The position numbers and the translations under genes are program-made. The notes beneath the pieces are model-generated. The model saw only the letters and a list, made by a program, of their open reading frames with translations, did not search any database and was not told the origin of the DNA. 64,000 bases of DNA. Source: Hymenolepis diminuta (lineage: Eukaryota > Platyhelminthes > Cestoda > Cyclophyllidea > Hymenolepididae). How positions within the stretch are numbered: the first letter of the stretch is position 1; each line of letters starts with the position of its first letter. Positions 50,641 to 63,436 of this stretch are shown here, piece after piece. The DNA lies in assembly GCA_900708905.1 (NCBI GenBank), contig CAADRB010000026.1:2622120-2686119 (forward strand). The letters are read 5' to 3'.

Positions 50641-53600
50641 GGGTAATTTTAAGTTTCCTGTGTTCAGATGTGCTGTGTTTTGAAGTATAACTGAGGTGGA
50701 ACTTGTAGTATAGAAATCAACACGGTACCCAAACCAATTAATCAGAAATTTGGGTACGGGCAGTCAGAGATTATACTTTCTAAGCGTTGGGCATCATGAT
50801 CAAAAGAGTGTCGGTATCCTTAAGTTCCACAATAGTAAATAAGGAAGGAAGCTGGACACATGTTTGGACAATTGTTAATATGACTTAATGGCTAGTGGAA
50901 TAAATGTGACGGTGCACGGTTACATGACAATGAGGTGAATGGGCATAGTTTGAAATTGATATGAACAAGCTTGAGACAACGTGTTATTAAGTTCTAATAA
51001 AATTAGACTCTAAATCACTACCAGATGGTTAAAAAATGAAAACATTTCTGGGCAATAATTTTGAGTACTTAACTAACGTTTTAGGGTGTGGTTATACGAA
51101 ATATCTTTGCTCAAGGTTAACTAACAAGATTTGAGCTTGATAAGCGAGGCTAGTCGATGTTTACATTAGTGATAAATTTCGTTTTCTGAGAGTCTATTAA
51201 ATGAAGAAAATCCTACAATCGAAACCACTTGTGCAACCAAGTCAGCCATTACGAGTTATTATTATTCACGTCAATAATTATGAAAAAATCTTTAAAACTA
51301 CAGAAATTCGTACATGCACGACGTTAATAATAGCAATCTTCTATATTTGAAAAGGTTTTCACTAATACGATTGAAGGCCAACTGACAGGCATTCTATTAG
51401 AGACGTTAAAATATCCCTGGAAGATAATTCAGGGTAGTTTCTCAGTCAACTAGATTCTAAAGTACAAAAATGTAGCTTCTTTTGTTCAAAAAGGTCTCTG
51501 CATAGGTAATGGAGGATTTTTTATGTCGAAAAGTATAGTCGCGAGCCGTATCTCTATACCTTGATTAATTAAACTACTCAAGGCTTTAAGATTCTTTATT
51601 TCACAGTGGATTTGGAATACTTTCCAATAATTAGTACCATTGTTTCTCCATGGCACTAAAACAAAAATATCTATGAAATAATATTTGTATTGTAGGTTCT
51701 AAATATTTGCGCATAACCTAATTTATAATAGGAGAATCAAGTAAGGATTATAACTAAAGATAGGGAGAGGTAAAGCTTATTTTAAAAGACGCATTGAGTC
51801 GTCAATTTCAAATCAATCGATCTCAGTTAGAAACTATTGTGTACACCAATCCAGTGATCTATAATTGTGTAGTTTTTCCCCATAGACTTAAAGCTTTGGG
51901 GGAAACTTATTTGCATATTTGATTTATTCAAAGATTTCAGTTTAGAATTTACATGTAATACGATTACGCAGTGGACGTTAAGCCCTTAGAATGGATATGG
52001 GTTTTAATTTTATTCCCTTTTTTTAATTGTTTTTTCTTTAACTCCTTTTAAAGCAGAAATTGTCCTACTTTTTTCTCAACACTATTTTGGGCGTTAGTTA
52101 TAAAACGTCTTTAAAAGCACTTTTTGTGGAAATTGGCTATATTCTTTCTCAATTGAGTTTTTCCTGTGAATCTTCCTCCAACAGGAAAGTGGATTCTTCT
52201 ACATAGCCAGAGGAATGTTCATATGAGATTTAAGAAATATCTTCGGTAAATTCAATGTCTTGCCTCTTAAAACCTGCCTCTAGCAAGACGCCGATTTATT
52301 TAGGCTAGGGTACTGGAAAACGCTCCACTCCCGTGAGTTTGGTTATAAAAAGAGACATCAAAGTAGATCTGGAAGAATATATATCATTATTGAATGACGA
52401 GGACAGTTTCTTAGGCGTATGCACAATGTTATCTCTTTTGTTGAGAGAGGCTCTGATATATAATGAACTAAGAGGAGACAGGTCTTTTCAGACTGTTGTC
52501 TTCATTTGAGGTTAAAGAGGGGTAGACTAGGAAATCACCTTTTCATTTATCTTGGTTTGAGACTTTCCCTCTGGAAATCTTAAAAAGCATATTGCATTCA
52601 TTTTTTAATGCGAAAGAAGATCTTCATTTGCCGTTCGCTTAACACAGCTCCACTTTAATTAATGTTTTATTTCCGTTTATACACCAGGATTCAGTTCAGG
52701 ATGCTGCTTTTTTCCTTTGGTTTCTCCTAGTTCTATTTATTTAGTTTCTTTCGTTGAGCATCCCGGGTGATCTTTTTCACTTGCTTTAATAACCTCAGTT
52801 CATTCAAACAGTCAAGACCAACTAGATTCAGTTCAGGCTGATAAGTCACAAACCATTTTACCTATATTCGTAGATCACTTTGAAAGACGTGAAAAATATT
52901 AGTTCACCTTTAAATTGCAGGATTCCATCGAAAGGATTCCCTACTAAAACATTCTCGGTACTGATCCGCCAAAGAGTTTTAAATTCTGATGCATTTAGCA
53001 AAAATTTACCATAGCATTTAATGATCATTTTATTTCCATGAAAATTTTGATCATAAAGGTCATTTAGGGAAGAGATTAATGCAGCTTTTGGGATGTCCCC
53101 TAATAGCATTAGTATTGTTTAATTAAATTAGAAACTCAAAGTTCGTACTCTTAAAATTGATCTTTAGCAAGCTTAAGTTCTTAATATGTTTCTAAATGAA
53201 AGTTAACTGGTAATAGACCTTATTAAATTTCGTTGTTATAATACATTGGGATAGTTTAAAATTCCCCGTACTTTAGTACTTTTATCAAGGTCTCCAATCG
53301 AGTATCCAAATGTACTTTAAGGAGGAAATTATAACCACTTGGCAATAGATCACTCATTTTGCGGATTTACTTTCGAAAGGTAATACAAGTTAGGTAAACT
53401 CGCATGAACTTTGTTCAAATTGTAGTTCATAGAACTTCTCGTCCAACTGAAGATATTTTATTTAGAACATTGCAGTTTGTTTACATAGCCCTACGTCAAA
53501 GAAAACCTCAATCGGTAGAGATGCTTAAGGTTTTAAGATGAATGTAATTATCTAAAAATTTACCCCAATAAAAGTGTAGGAAAGGTGGTAATAATTTTCA

Positions 53601-55894
53601 AACGAGCTTGGAAGTTAAAGAGCCGATTTTATGATATCCATACTTAAATTAGACAATAATCAATAAAAGAGTAGTAAGGTGTTCAACGGGGAGGGGAGGA
53701 GGCTGAATTCACCCCTTATGTAATATATTCTATTTGGCGTCCACACCGCCTTTATGATAATTCTGCAACTGCATTAGTTACTAAATCCATTTGGTCAACA
53801 AAAAGTGGGAGTGGACGTTCTTATTACAAATATTGTTCGTACATAAAGGGGCATAGATTCAAAAATTGCTGTTACCAAATAGAAAGGAAATCTGAAGGTG
53901 TCTGTCTTGAGAAGTGAAGACATCTCTGGAGCTCGAGTTCTTACGCCACTTTGTGTTTAACATTTTCAGGATAGGGAAGAAGTACATTTCATTTGGAGAG
54001 TAGTTTTCACGTCAACTGGGGACAATTGTACCGGTTTTCATTAACGGAGATTTGAATTTTCTTGTAGCCTCATGATCACATATTTCTTATTCTAGCTCTA
54101 AGTTATCCGATGCCAAAAGAAGACTAACGTCTGTAGTTACGCTAGTTCAAAGAATAGGTGGTTACACCACTTCTATCTTTATTATATTAGAGCGTTATCC
54201 GGTATAAGATAGTATTTAAAAGTTTGAAACCAATCGAATTGATTACCCACTTTCAAACACTGAAATACATATGTCAAATTCAAAAAATGGAACAGACTAG
54301 ACTCAAGTTGCTGCTCAAGGTTCTTATTTTGTTATGATAAATGTTTAGGAGATAGTACTGTTAGAATAAAAAAATACGTTTATATACTCAGTTATCAGAG
54401 TGATTCACCTGTCCACACGAAGGAAATCTATTAGGTGGAACAATAAAATTCCTACCCACTTTCATCCAGATAAAAATAGACTAAAATTATTCATAATGTT
54501 GCTTACATATCAATTAACCCTAAGATGAATGCCATAAGGGTATATAAACCATTAAAGTTAAAATTTAAGGGATAAAACTTATCATTATTACTTATCCATG
54601 TAAATACTACCACAGCAATACAAAAAATTACTATTTCTAATTGTGGCAAGCAACTGATATCGGATAATAAAGATTCCAATAGATAATAAAAGGGAGTGGA
54701 TCAAAAGGATATTGAGAGGAATGTCATGGTATCTAAGACTCCTTCTTCATTTGATTTTAGGGTTCGGGTTGCACAGTATTTACCAAGTAGGTAACTCATG
54801 TTCCAAAATCCAAATTTTTTGATTTGCTCGTTAGCAAATGCTTGTCATGATGTTCAGCGCTGTTAACCGCTTTTTTATTAAGAAGGGTCGATCCTACTGC
54901 TTCACTTCATTTTTCTTCCACCGATGGTTGAGAAGATAAAATGATTCTACTTAATATTCGACGGTTAACAGTCTTGAGGTATCACAGATGAGATAACTGA
55001 ACAAGTTAAGTTGGCATAGCTTCGTAAATCGTGTTCGCTTAAGGTGAGCATCATCCAAAATTTAATTAAACCTACTAAACTAGGTCAATTTAAGTTAACA
55101 GGAGGAAAATTCATTCCATTAGCCTTTCCACTGTCAAGTGTCTAGATTAAACGTCACATCTTGTCATAATAGTCGATTAACAAATTTAGCCAATTTCATA
55201 CCCGTTTTTTTTTCTACAAAATTTCCATCAATCTAGGTAGGTAACCTCTAAATGTTGAAACCTTTGATAACTGCATCTTTAATAGAGCATCATCCTTACG
55301 CCGCTTATTTTATATTAAATAATCCTGGTGTATATCTCTTCTCCTGTTAGAAAGCTGAATACAATAATTTTAGTGCCCTTGAACAGAATGCTCGGGCTTC
55401 ATTTATTTTGCATTGATGTGTCAATTGCCGACATTGTCTGAGAATGAAATCTCGCCGTTGCAACATTATTGACTTACAAATGAGCCAGTTATTCCCACGT
55501 ATGCATTTTTTAATGAGAAAACCACTGATCAAATTACAGTTCTACTGCTTTCTTCCTACTAGATCGGAGCAACTGCGAAAATAATATTGTCTTACTGTTA
55601 TATCATTTCCTTCCAGCAAATAGTTGGTTTTCTAGATGCTTCCGGTATGAATTTCTGAGTCCGCACTTGCACTCGATTATGAACAAGCCTATATTCATTG
55701 CTCTACGTTACTAAGCTGACAACGCATTTCAAGCTTGCGTTTCTGTGCTCTTTTTGATTTCATATTGTTTTATAATACGTAGCAAAAAATTTATCAAAAT
55801 CATTCTTATCATGGTTCACATTGGGTGAAAATCGCTTACGGAACCCTGCTTACTTAAAATTTTTAGATATCTCATCTCCGTTATGTTAAGACTG

Positions 55895-56235
55895 TTAGCT
55901 GCTGAATGTCATAAAATCATTTCGCCTTCTCAACCATTGGAAGAAAAAGTGAACTGAAGTGGTAAGGCCGATCATTATATTTAAAAACCGATTAAAAAGC
56001 GCTGGAAATCGCAGACGAGCATTTGGTGCAATGCACGGGAAGAACTCGAGAATGTTGAACTGCCAATTTAGTAAATTTTGAATAACCTGAATTCAAAAAT
56101 CAAATGAAATAAGACTCTTTGATACCTTGACGTTTCTTTCATCTTCTTTGATCATATCCCCTTAATCAATTGTTGACCGATAGATGCTTCCCACAATTAT
56201 AACTAGTAACTATTTTTTTATTACAATGGGTAATA
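55895..56235 (+). repeat. Dispersed repeat family B, copy 2
   Basis: It has CTGCTGAATGTCAT, GCCTTCTCAACCATTGGAAG, GAACTGAAGTGGTAAGGCC, CATTATATTTAAAAA, CCAATTTAGTAAA, TTCAAAAATCAAATGAAATAAGACTC and GATACCTTGACGTTTCTTTC, in the same order as the copies at 27845 and 59945. Confidence 0.6.
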
Positions 56236-57047
56236 ATAATAAAAATCGAAAACCATAATCATCACTTAAATCGTGCTAAAATAACCAATCGTTTCATAAA
56301 TTTTCACTTTGATATCATTAATATTTTTTTCTCTTTCTCATTGTTCTAAAAATGAACCTGCTATTAAATCAACTATAATACCTCAACGTTAGAGATTGTA
56401 TATTTGTCCAACATTGATTTGACGATTAAAAGTATTGTCCATCATTAAGGTAAACACCTACCCACAACCCCAGAAATTGAAAAACGGTAGATAACGTGCG
56501 CACACAATAAGGTTTATGCAGACAGGCAAATTGAATATCTCCGACTAATTATTGGTCACTTACAGCTCTTTAAATTGATTATCAGTTTAGTAACTCCCAT
56601 ACGTTCGTTCTAAAAATCTGCAACTGTAATTGGATTTCGAACAAAAAAACAGTGAAATGTGAAGCTACCAATTGTTCGCGGATGTTCGCCAAACGAAAAG
56701 AAAATAATGCTTTTGTACTATAGACTGGATCACTGTTCCCCCCGTGCAATGACCAACAAGGGTCTCCAGTACCCATTTCCGGTTGTTTTGAGCAATATAA
56801 AAGACGGGAGTGATTGAATTTTATCCTTAATGCTGATATTAGATCTAATGCTAGTCCTTTCAAAGGATCTTTTGAGTTTACTATCTGTACAAATAAACGG
56901 ATACATTATTAAAGAATACCGAAAAAATGATTAAAAATTGAATTTCAAATGTTCTTTTGGTTAACATTTTCTCTCAGTAGAAAATCTAAGATATCGAATT
57001 TTTTATCATCCCAACGCAGTGCTATAATGGAAACTGATTTGGTTGGG

Positions 57048-57891
57048 TCAGATTGTATTCTTGAAGAAGATTTCCATTCGCTTTGGTGTCTTTAGGTCTA
57101 TGAATCCCAAAGTCGATACAGTGGGCCGCACGGTAACTCGAGCCTTCATCTGCCTCGCTGAAAACGTGAAAAGCTGTTTAAAGGTTACCTGTGAAGAGCC
57201 TTCTGACAGAATGACGTGGAAGGAGAGCCTTCCTTTCAGATCGAGTTCGGCGATGGCCTTCTCGAACTTGTCAACTTCCACTCCAGAAATGGTCAACTCC
57301 GACTAGCCTCTGATTTCAACTCTGACCATCTTCAGCGCCTCCTCGGTGATCTTAATGATAAAACTCTTCACAGCCATGATGCTCCTATACTTCTCTGGTA
57401 TCTTGTCATTATAAGAAGTCAGAAGAATTTTCTCGGTCGGTTGACCAATGAACAGGAGGACCCAAGTGGGCCAACCAGAAGCACCCAAGACTTCCTTTTT
57501 GGGAAAGGAAACGCTGCTAGAGGGATTAAGTATGAATCCGGGGCACGTGTTCATTTTTGCAAGGCGACACATGAATTTGGCTCCTTGAAAGAGCAACTTG
57601 TGACAGTGGTTTGAGGAAGTGGATGAGGATTCGATATCACTTAGAATGACCCAGGCGGCATTCGCAAGCGTCTCAATTTCTAAATCTTCTTTCTGCAAAT
57701 AGCGCATCCCATCAGCCAAGAAGTTAGTTATCTCTCCAGGAGATGTATTTGAAGCAGTGTCAGACGATGGCTGACAAGGGGACAAAGAGAACGTCGGCTG
57801 TAAACAGCTCGGCTGCTGAGAGACCGTCGTAGAGATGACCTCCAAAGGTGGCCTGATGGAAGCAGACTATCTGCTTCAAGGCTGTAGTCAT
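57048..57891 (-). pseudogene. Unrecognised coding region broken by a frame change and a TAG
   Basis: Reading on the minus strand, an ATG at 57891 opens MTTALKQIVCFHQATFGG, which runs 43 codons to TGA at 57762-57760. An overlapping frame displaced by one base then carries strongly coding-like sequence (LADGMRYLQKEDLEIETLAN, later KSFIIKITEEALKMVRVEIR) to TAG at 57305-57303. The same frame continues after the TAG as SELTISGVEVDKFEKAIAEL and ends at TGA 57050-57048 with KRMEIFFKNTI. The region is GC-richer than its surroundings and has no intron-like gaps. A disabled retrocopy explains one frame change plus one stop. Alternatives are a sequencing error, programmed frameshift/readthrough, or a 66-nt intron removing the TAG (weak: no pyrimidine tract). 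A perfect 9-bp hairpin (57893-57914) lies just before the ATG. I do not recognise the family. Confidence 0.5.
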
Positions 57892-58781
57892 TATGGTGAG
57901 ATCTTTCTCACCATGTGTCTTAGAGGTTGAAGAAGTTTAGTGCCGCCATGGCTTAGACATTACCCAGGCCACTGGAAGCAACCTGACGATCTGAGTAGCT
58001 TTGGTTAATAATAGAGCTATCGTGAAAATGGCTAATTCCTCAGTTCATTCGACACTCCCTTGTAACAACCGACAACCGTCCTATGGTTACATTTACTATT
58101 TCGACACTGATATACATAATGTGCTGTGAAATGATTAGCACTTCCTACTACTAACCAGGATGTCCACGGTATAAAGCTTCAAACCTAAAAGAGCCCGAAA
58201 TGGCTAAACTACCATTCCAGACAACTATTAGGTAGGAGGGATTGTAATTCGCAGGAGAATTTTCTAGTACATGCTCTGTGTTCCATACACGTAACGTGTG
58301 ACAATGGGATGAGAGTAAGCCAAAATCATTACAGAGATTCAGTTACTGATATTCTGCACAATTTGTCAGAGCTATTCACAAAATCCCCACTCCCTCACAA
58401 ATAGCAACAAGTTCCATTTGCAAAAAAACATTCTTTTATCAATTACTTTACTAAAGATACACATTTAAAACCATACACCTGTATATAAAGTGGGGGAGGG
58501 AGGTGGTGAAAAAAAAGGAACAAGGCAGAGGAAGAATAGGGGCATCGAAACAGGAGAGGGAACTCGAATGTTCAATAACGCGGCGCTCCAACAGAGTGAC
58601 GTCCACCACTTTAGCAAGACGTTAACCACGCGCACACCTAGTTTGAGTCGAGAAGAGGGGAGGATGGTTTGACAAGCATTTAGGGAGAACGCTTCAAAAG
58701 AGGATGAATTAGCATACAAATGGAAGGAATGGGGAATCTCAATAAACAAAATATGTATTCATGCGTTTCTCGTCACTCAGT
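57892..58781. other. Spacer and 3' UTR of the PP2A B55 gene
   Basis: It lies between the B55 stop codon and the broken gene, both on the minus strand. A pyrimidine-rich tract (minus strand) runs about 58485-58565. No AATAAA was found within 400 nt of the B55 stop. The minus-strand open frame at 58465-58749 has no recognisable features and is probably UTR. Confidence 0.4.
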
Positions 58782-61700
58782 TCAACTTCGTTGATCTTGC
58801 GAGGAAAGCATGAAGAGAGATTCATTGCTGGCCATGGCAACACGGGAAAGAGAGGGATGCCAGGCTATGTAGAGGAGTTTCTTGGTGTAATCGATTGAGT
58901 CGACACTTAGTTGATCGTTGGAGATGGCCACGGGATCACTTGTGACTTCGCGAGTGCGCAGGGTGTCTGAGGGAGGGAGGTCCCATTCGCCCATATGGGA
59001 ATTAACCTCCGCTTCAATCAGCACACTTCTGCCGGAAGATCGATCGAATACTCGGAAGAGATTGTTGTAGGATCCTGTGATCAAGTAGCTAAATAAAAGA
59101 AAAGATCGAAAATATACTTGTACAAAATTCTACCAGACTATTAGTTGAAAACAAACGCTATGAGTCAATATCGACTATGAGTTTACCGAATTCGAAGCTG
59201 TAAGAACCCAAACAACTAAATGCAACGAAGTCAAAGATTAGGGATCTAGGTAGAGGATGGGAATGCAAACAACGCATCGTCATTAAAAGCGACAATGGGG
59301 ATATTACTGATTGAAACAAGAACGACAATTTCGGGCAAAAAAACGTAAAGCCCTGATAGCTGAAAGAAATAAACTCATAATTATGTTTGGACCTTAGCGT
59401 CTACACAAACAATAGCATATCTCTTAAATGCTTGATACATTTTACACTACAGCAGACCGGTGACGCGAATGTGGGCCCACATCAAAGCACGAAATTTGAA
59501 CTTTTAATCAAAGGAAGACATCTAAGGACATGGGGACAATGAAGAATTAAGTCAGAGCATCAAGAGTCTTAATTAATTTGAATCCTTCCCCCTCCCCCTC
59601 ATCATGCTATACGCATTTTTGCTTACAATATAGTTCACCTGGCAATTATTATCTTCAACTTTCAGGATTCGAAACAAGTGTTTCGGAATGAGTTCATGTT
59701 CGTGATTATAAGTTTGTCAGTTGATGAAATTGAGTGGTCACGTTGTCTTCACACATTTGTCTCCTATGATCTTCAAGAGTGCACAGTCGATAATAGCCAA
59801 GATGCTTTAACGTGGAAAAGCTCACCTGAGTTAACTCTAGGTAGACCCCATGTAATAAGATATTATCAATATTGTTGTTAAATCAGAGCACTCTCATTGA
59901 GTGAACATAGCTTAGAGGACTCTGAAAACTTAGCATTTTTGGCCTTCTCATCTCTTAAAGACGCTGAATGACATTTAAGATTATTTCTGCCTTCGCAACA
60001 ATTGGGATAAAAGAATTGAAGTGGCAAAACTGACCATTATGATTAAAAATTCTTCAATAAGCACTGGACATAGCAGATAAGCGATTGTTGCCATCCTTGA
60101 GGACGAACAATGAAATTCGAATTTTGGAATGTGAGCTACCCATTTAATAAATAATGTAGAACCCGAATTCAAAAATCAAATTAAGCAAGACTCTGATACC
60201 TTGACGTTGCTCCCAGCATCTATTTGATCTCCCCTTTATGACTTCTTAGACTTTCCATTAACCGAGTTCGGGTGCTTCTCGTAATTAAAAATTGTAAAAT
60301 TTTTTGCATTACTGTGAGTAATAATGAAATAATCGGTTTTTAATAAAAAGAAAGGCACATATGTAACAGAAGTTCTTATTTGACATTCACTTGTAATGTT
60401 TTTTGTATAACTATGAATAATAATAATTACGTTAATAGGGGTATATGTTAAGATGAAGAATAGGGAAAGAGAGTACAACTCAAGCCTTTAAATATCGACT
60501 ATACACTATCAAAAAATAAGAATTTCAGGAGCATGATACAATGACGAATTAATCCGAATACAAAAGTTCAGATTCCATTGATAACCATCCCCATTACAAG
60601 GAAATGGTTACATTTCTCAGACAGGTAATTATTGATCCATTTTTTCATTATCCTAAAGCAACAGTCAGAATAGGAGAAAGAAACATCCAAAGATCTCTTA
60701 TAACTCTGCCTCCCACACCATAGTTGTTGAGTTTCTTCTCTCGGATTAACCGGATATTATCCTACTCGAAATGCGGAAAACTCAGGTAACTAAAGAAAGG
60801 AATTAACAAATTAAAGGGCACCAAAAAGATTTATCAAACATATTGAGTACATAAATAGAAGTCTTTGATAGGGAAATACATGAGAACAATTGAAATGTTG
60901 ATATTAACAAAACAAAATGTAAAAGATTAAATGAAGAACATGAGAAAGAAGGGGCTTAAAAGGAGACAGCTGCTACTGCTAAATAACGAAAAAGTCTGGG
61001 TTAATTCTGGGTTTGAAAAAGAACGCTACATTCATCTGTTAGTGGGGGTATTAAAAATAGATATTCAAATGTTAAGTTTTAAGCCCTAGCAAATTGAACA
61101 GTAAACAATGCAAACAACTGATACCTAACGCAACAAAACAACACGCTACTTTAGGATGAAAAAATAAGAGTGGGAAATACCTTCATTTAACATGTAATCA
61201 GTAATAAAATATTACCAATGAGGAATGAAGTCTATATTCTAGGGACTTATCACACCATACATTTTCCTCCATATTTAGGTCATAGGTGAATGTTATGACA
61301 CAGAATCGGTCCACAGAAATCTCCACAACGACGACATATCGAGAAATTCAAGTTGGAAAAGAGTTAATATTCATTTAGAAATGACCGAATTGTTATAACT
61401 AACAACTCTCCAATAATGCACACGAATATTTTAACCGTTCGTGAAGAGTACGGGAAGCTTCCTAGCCACACCCGAATTGCCCTACATATGCAAGAGGCGT
61501 ATTCCAACAACGAGAGATTGGCCAACATTAACCCGTAAACTCTAGAAGCGTTATTTGATGTCAGTATTTTCTCAGAAAGTAAGTACGAATAAACTTCATA
61601 AGCAAAAAATTTCGATCATTCATGAAATGACTGTCCAATAAAGTAAATAGAATAATATCTCAGATACTAAACAATCTACAAGATAGTTCAAATAGGAAAA

Positions 61701-63436
61701 TAGATATATCATTAAATAAGCAAAGAAACGAAAATAAAAGCGGGAAAAGGGTGATCGTTGTAGTAGTTAATGAGTTTGCCGCAAAAAGCATGCATAATGT
61801 AAGCACAAGGCATACGTTAATTACAGAATATGGCTAGAATAGAAAAAGGAAAGAAAACAAATTACCATAAAGACAAAGACATTATCAATAACGTCGCTAG
61901 AAAACCTGATCAATGATTTCAATATTGAGAGAAACCTGCATATTTCTCCGAAATTCACCTCCAAAGTAGTTAATAATGAAAGTTAGACATTTAATACACA
62001 AATAGCGGCTATCCACTTAGAAATACTCTCACATTTATCTACCATTGATATGATCAGCGAGCTCGCTTTTGGTCTAAATTTAGGGATGTGAAACAGTTTC
62101 TGGATTTAATAGTAACGTACTGATCAGGGATAGAGACCAGATATAAAGGACTGGTACGCAACATCTTCACTCAAGTAACTATTTTGAACACGCTCAAACA
62201 ACCTATGATAGAAATAAGTTCCGAAATAAAGTGATGACATCGAATATTAACTTTACCTCCCAAAACCGATGTCATTGGAAATTCCAAAACAACTTTTAAA
62301 TTCGGTTCGAAAGTAACTGTTATGTAAGCCGATAAAAAAAAACAATTAAGCAACATGACGATTTCTGAGATGATTCCATTTTAAACAATTAAAACGGGTA
62401 AGATATCCGAAAGAGGGAAACAAAAAAGTAAAGGAGAATACTACAATTGCAATGGTTAATGAGCTTGTTGCGCAAAGCATACATAATGTAAGCACATTAC
62501 AAAAGTGCTACGAATTACTGCCAATGAAAAGAAACACGGAAACCAAATCGGAGTGATACTAAAAAACCACTCTTGAGCTATGAAATGATGAACACAGCAA
62601 TCTAGTGTTCTAAATTAATTCTAATATTCTAATGTTTATGGCGTTCTACTTATGTAGAGAAAGATGAGAAAACGTATGCAAAAATGTGGCCCCATATCTA
62701 ACACAATTTAATATTTGTAAGTGTTAATCCACGGAACATACCTTTCAGTTAGAAATCGATAGTCACTCTTACACAAAGAACTCGGAATAAAGGGGAAAAC
62801 CAGCCTCGAAGGATCGGAAAATCTTTGATTTTGGGATCAAATAAAGGAACCGCCTAAGTATTGGAAATAATGAGAAAGGATTAACTTAAAATTCAGCGCC
62901 TTTAAGAAATTAGGTAAATGCCCATCGGAACATATTTACATTTTTGAAAGACTGCACATTTCTCTATTTTAGAAACATTGAATCATTACATTACATTGAA
63001 ATACACGAAATTCCTATCAAATCCGTATTTTGATTGGAGGTTAAAATGACCATTTAAAATAAACCATTGGATTATGTAAAAGTCACTCACTTGTTATCCG
63101 GGGACCAAGCACACTCAAATTTATCAAATATGCAGTCATTTTCGTAGAGAGCCACAAATTTACTCCTGAGATAGTCGTGCACATGATAAACTTCCACAGG
63201 TCCAGTGGACATATTCATATCCCAAACTAAAAGAGCAGAAAAAAAACACAAGTCAACACAAATCGATTAAATTTGAACCATAATAGCCAGGCATAAACTA
63301 AAATGCTCACCTTTTAGAGTTAAGTAATCCCTGCTGAGTACATACCGATTGGAATTGCCGAATTTCAAATCTGTTATGCTGTTGACAATCTCGGAGAAAA
63401 AACCACGGTTTTCGAGTGCATCCGTTTCCTGGAAGG
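58782..63436 (-). CDS. PPP2R2: PP2A regulatory subunit B55 (PPP2R2), last three exons
   Basis: Partial gene; upstream exons lie beyond the right edge. Exons in transcript order: 63436-63311, 63226-63091, 59088-58782, with introns of 84 and 4002 bp and consistent phases. B55 is a seven-bladed WD40 protein that directs the PP2A core enzyme to its substrates. The first exon here has [20 protein letters not shown] (human FFSEIISSISDVKF), the second VWDMNM, YLRSK and [13 protein letters not shown], which are near-identical to B55 alpha, and the third [14 protein letters not shown]. The C-terminus has [18 protein letters not shown] and ends DQRS, lacking the ...FQDKVN end of the human protein. The acidic/basic insert typical of human B55 between the last two blades is replaced by an unrelated stretch with [12 protein letters not shown]. 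Which of the vertebrate-type paralogues it matches cannot be told. Confidence 0.93.
59945..60330 (+). repeat. Dispersed repeat family B, copy 3, in the B55 intron
   Basis: The most complete copy: GCTGAATGACAT, GCCTTCGCAACAATTGG, GAATTGAAGTGGCAAAAC, CATTATGATTAAAAATTC, CAATAAGCACTGGACA, CCCATTTAATAAA, GATACCTTGACGTTGCTCCC, GTTCGGGTGCTTCTCGTAAT and TTACTGTGAGTAATAATG. It lies antisense to the host gene. Confidence 0.6.

Larger units (their letters stand above)
49675..57047. other. Intergenic spacer
   Basis: No exon was recognised on either strand. The convergent arrangement (TIMMDC1 from the left, the broken minus-strand gene from the right) means both 3' ends point into it. It holds a pyrimidine microsatellite at 50606-50640 and a family B repeat at 55895-56235. 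Confidence 0.5.

Noticed and set aside
57216..57614. 132-codon plus-strand ORF opposite the broken gene
   Set aside because: It is antisense to better coding sequence on the minus strand and has no recognisable features; best explained as a shadow.
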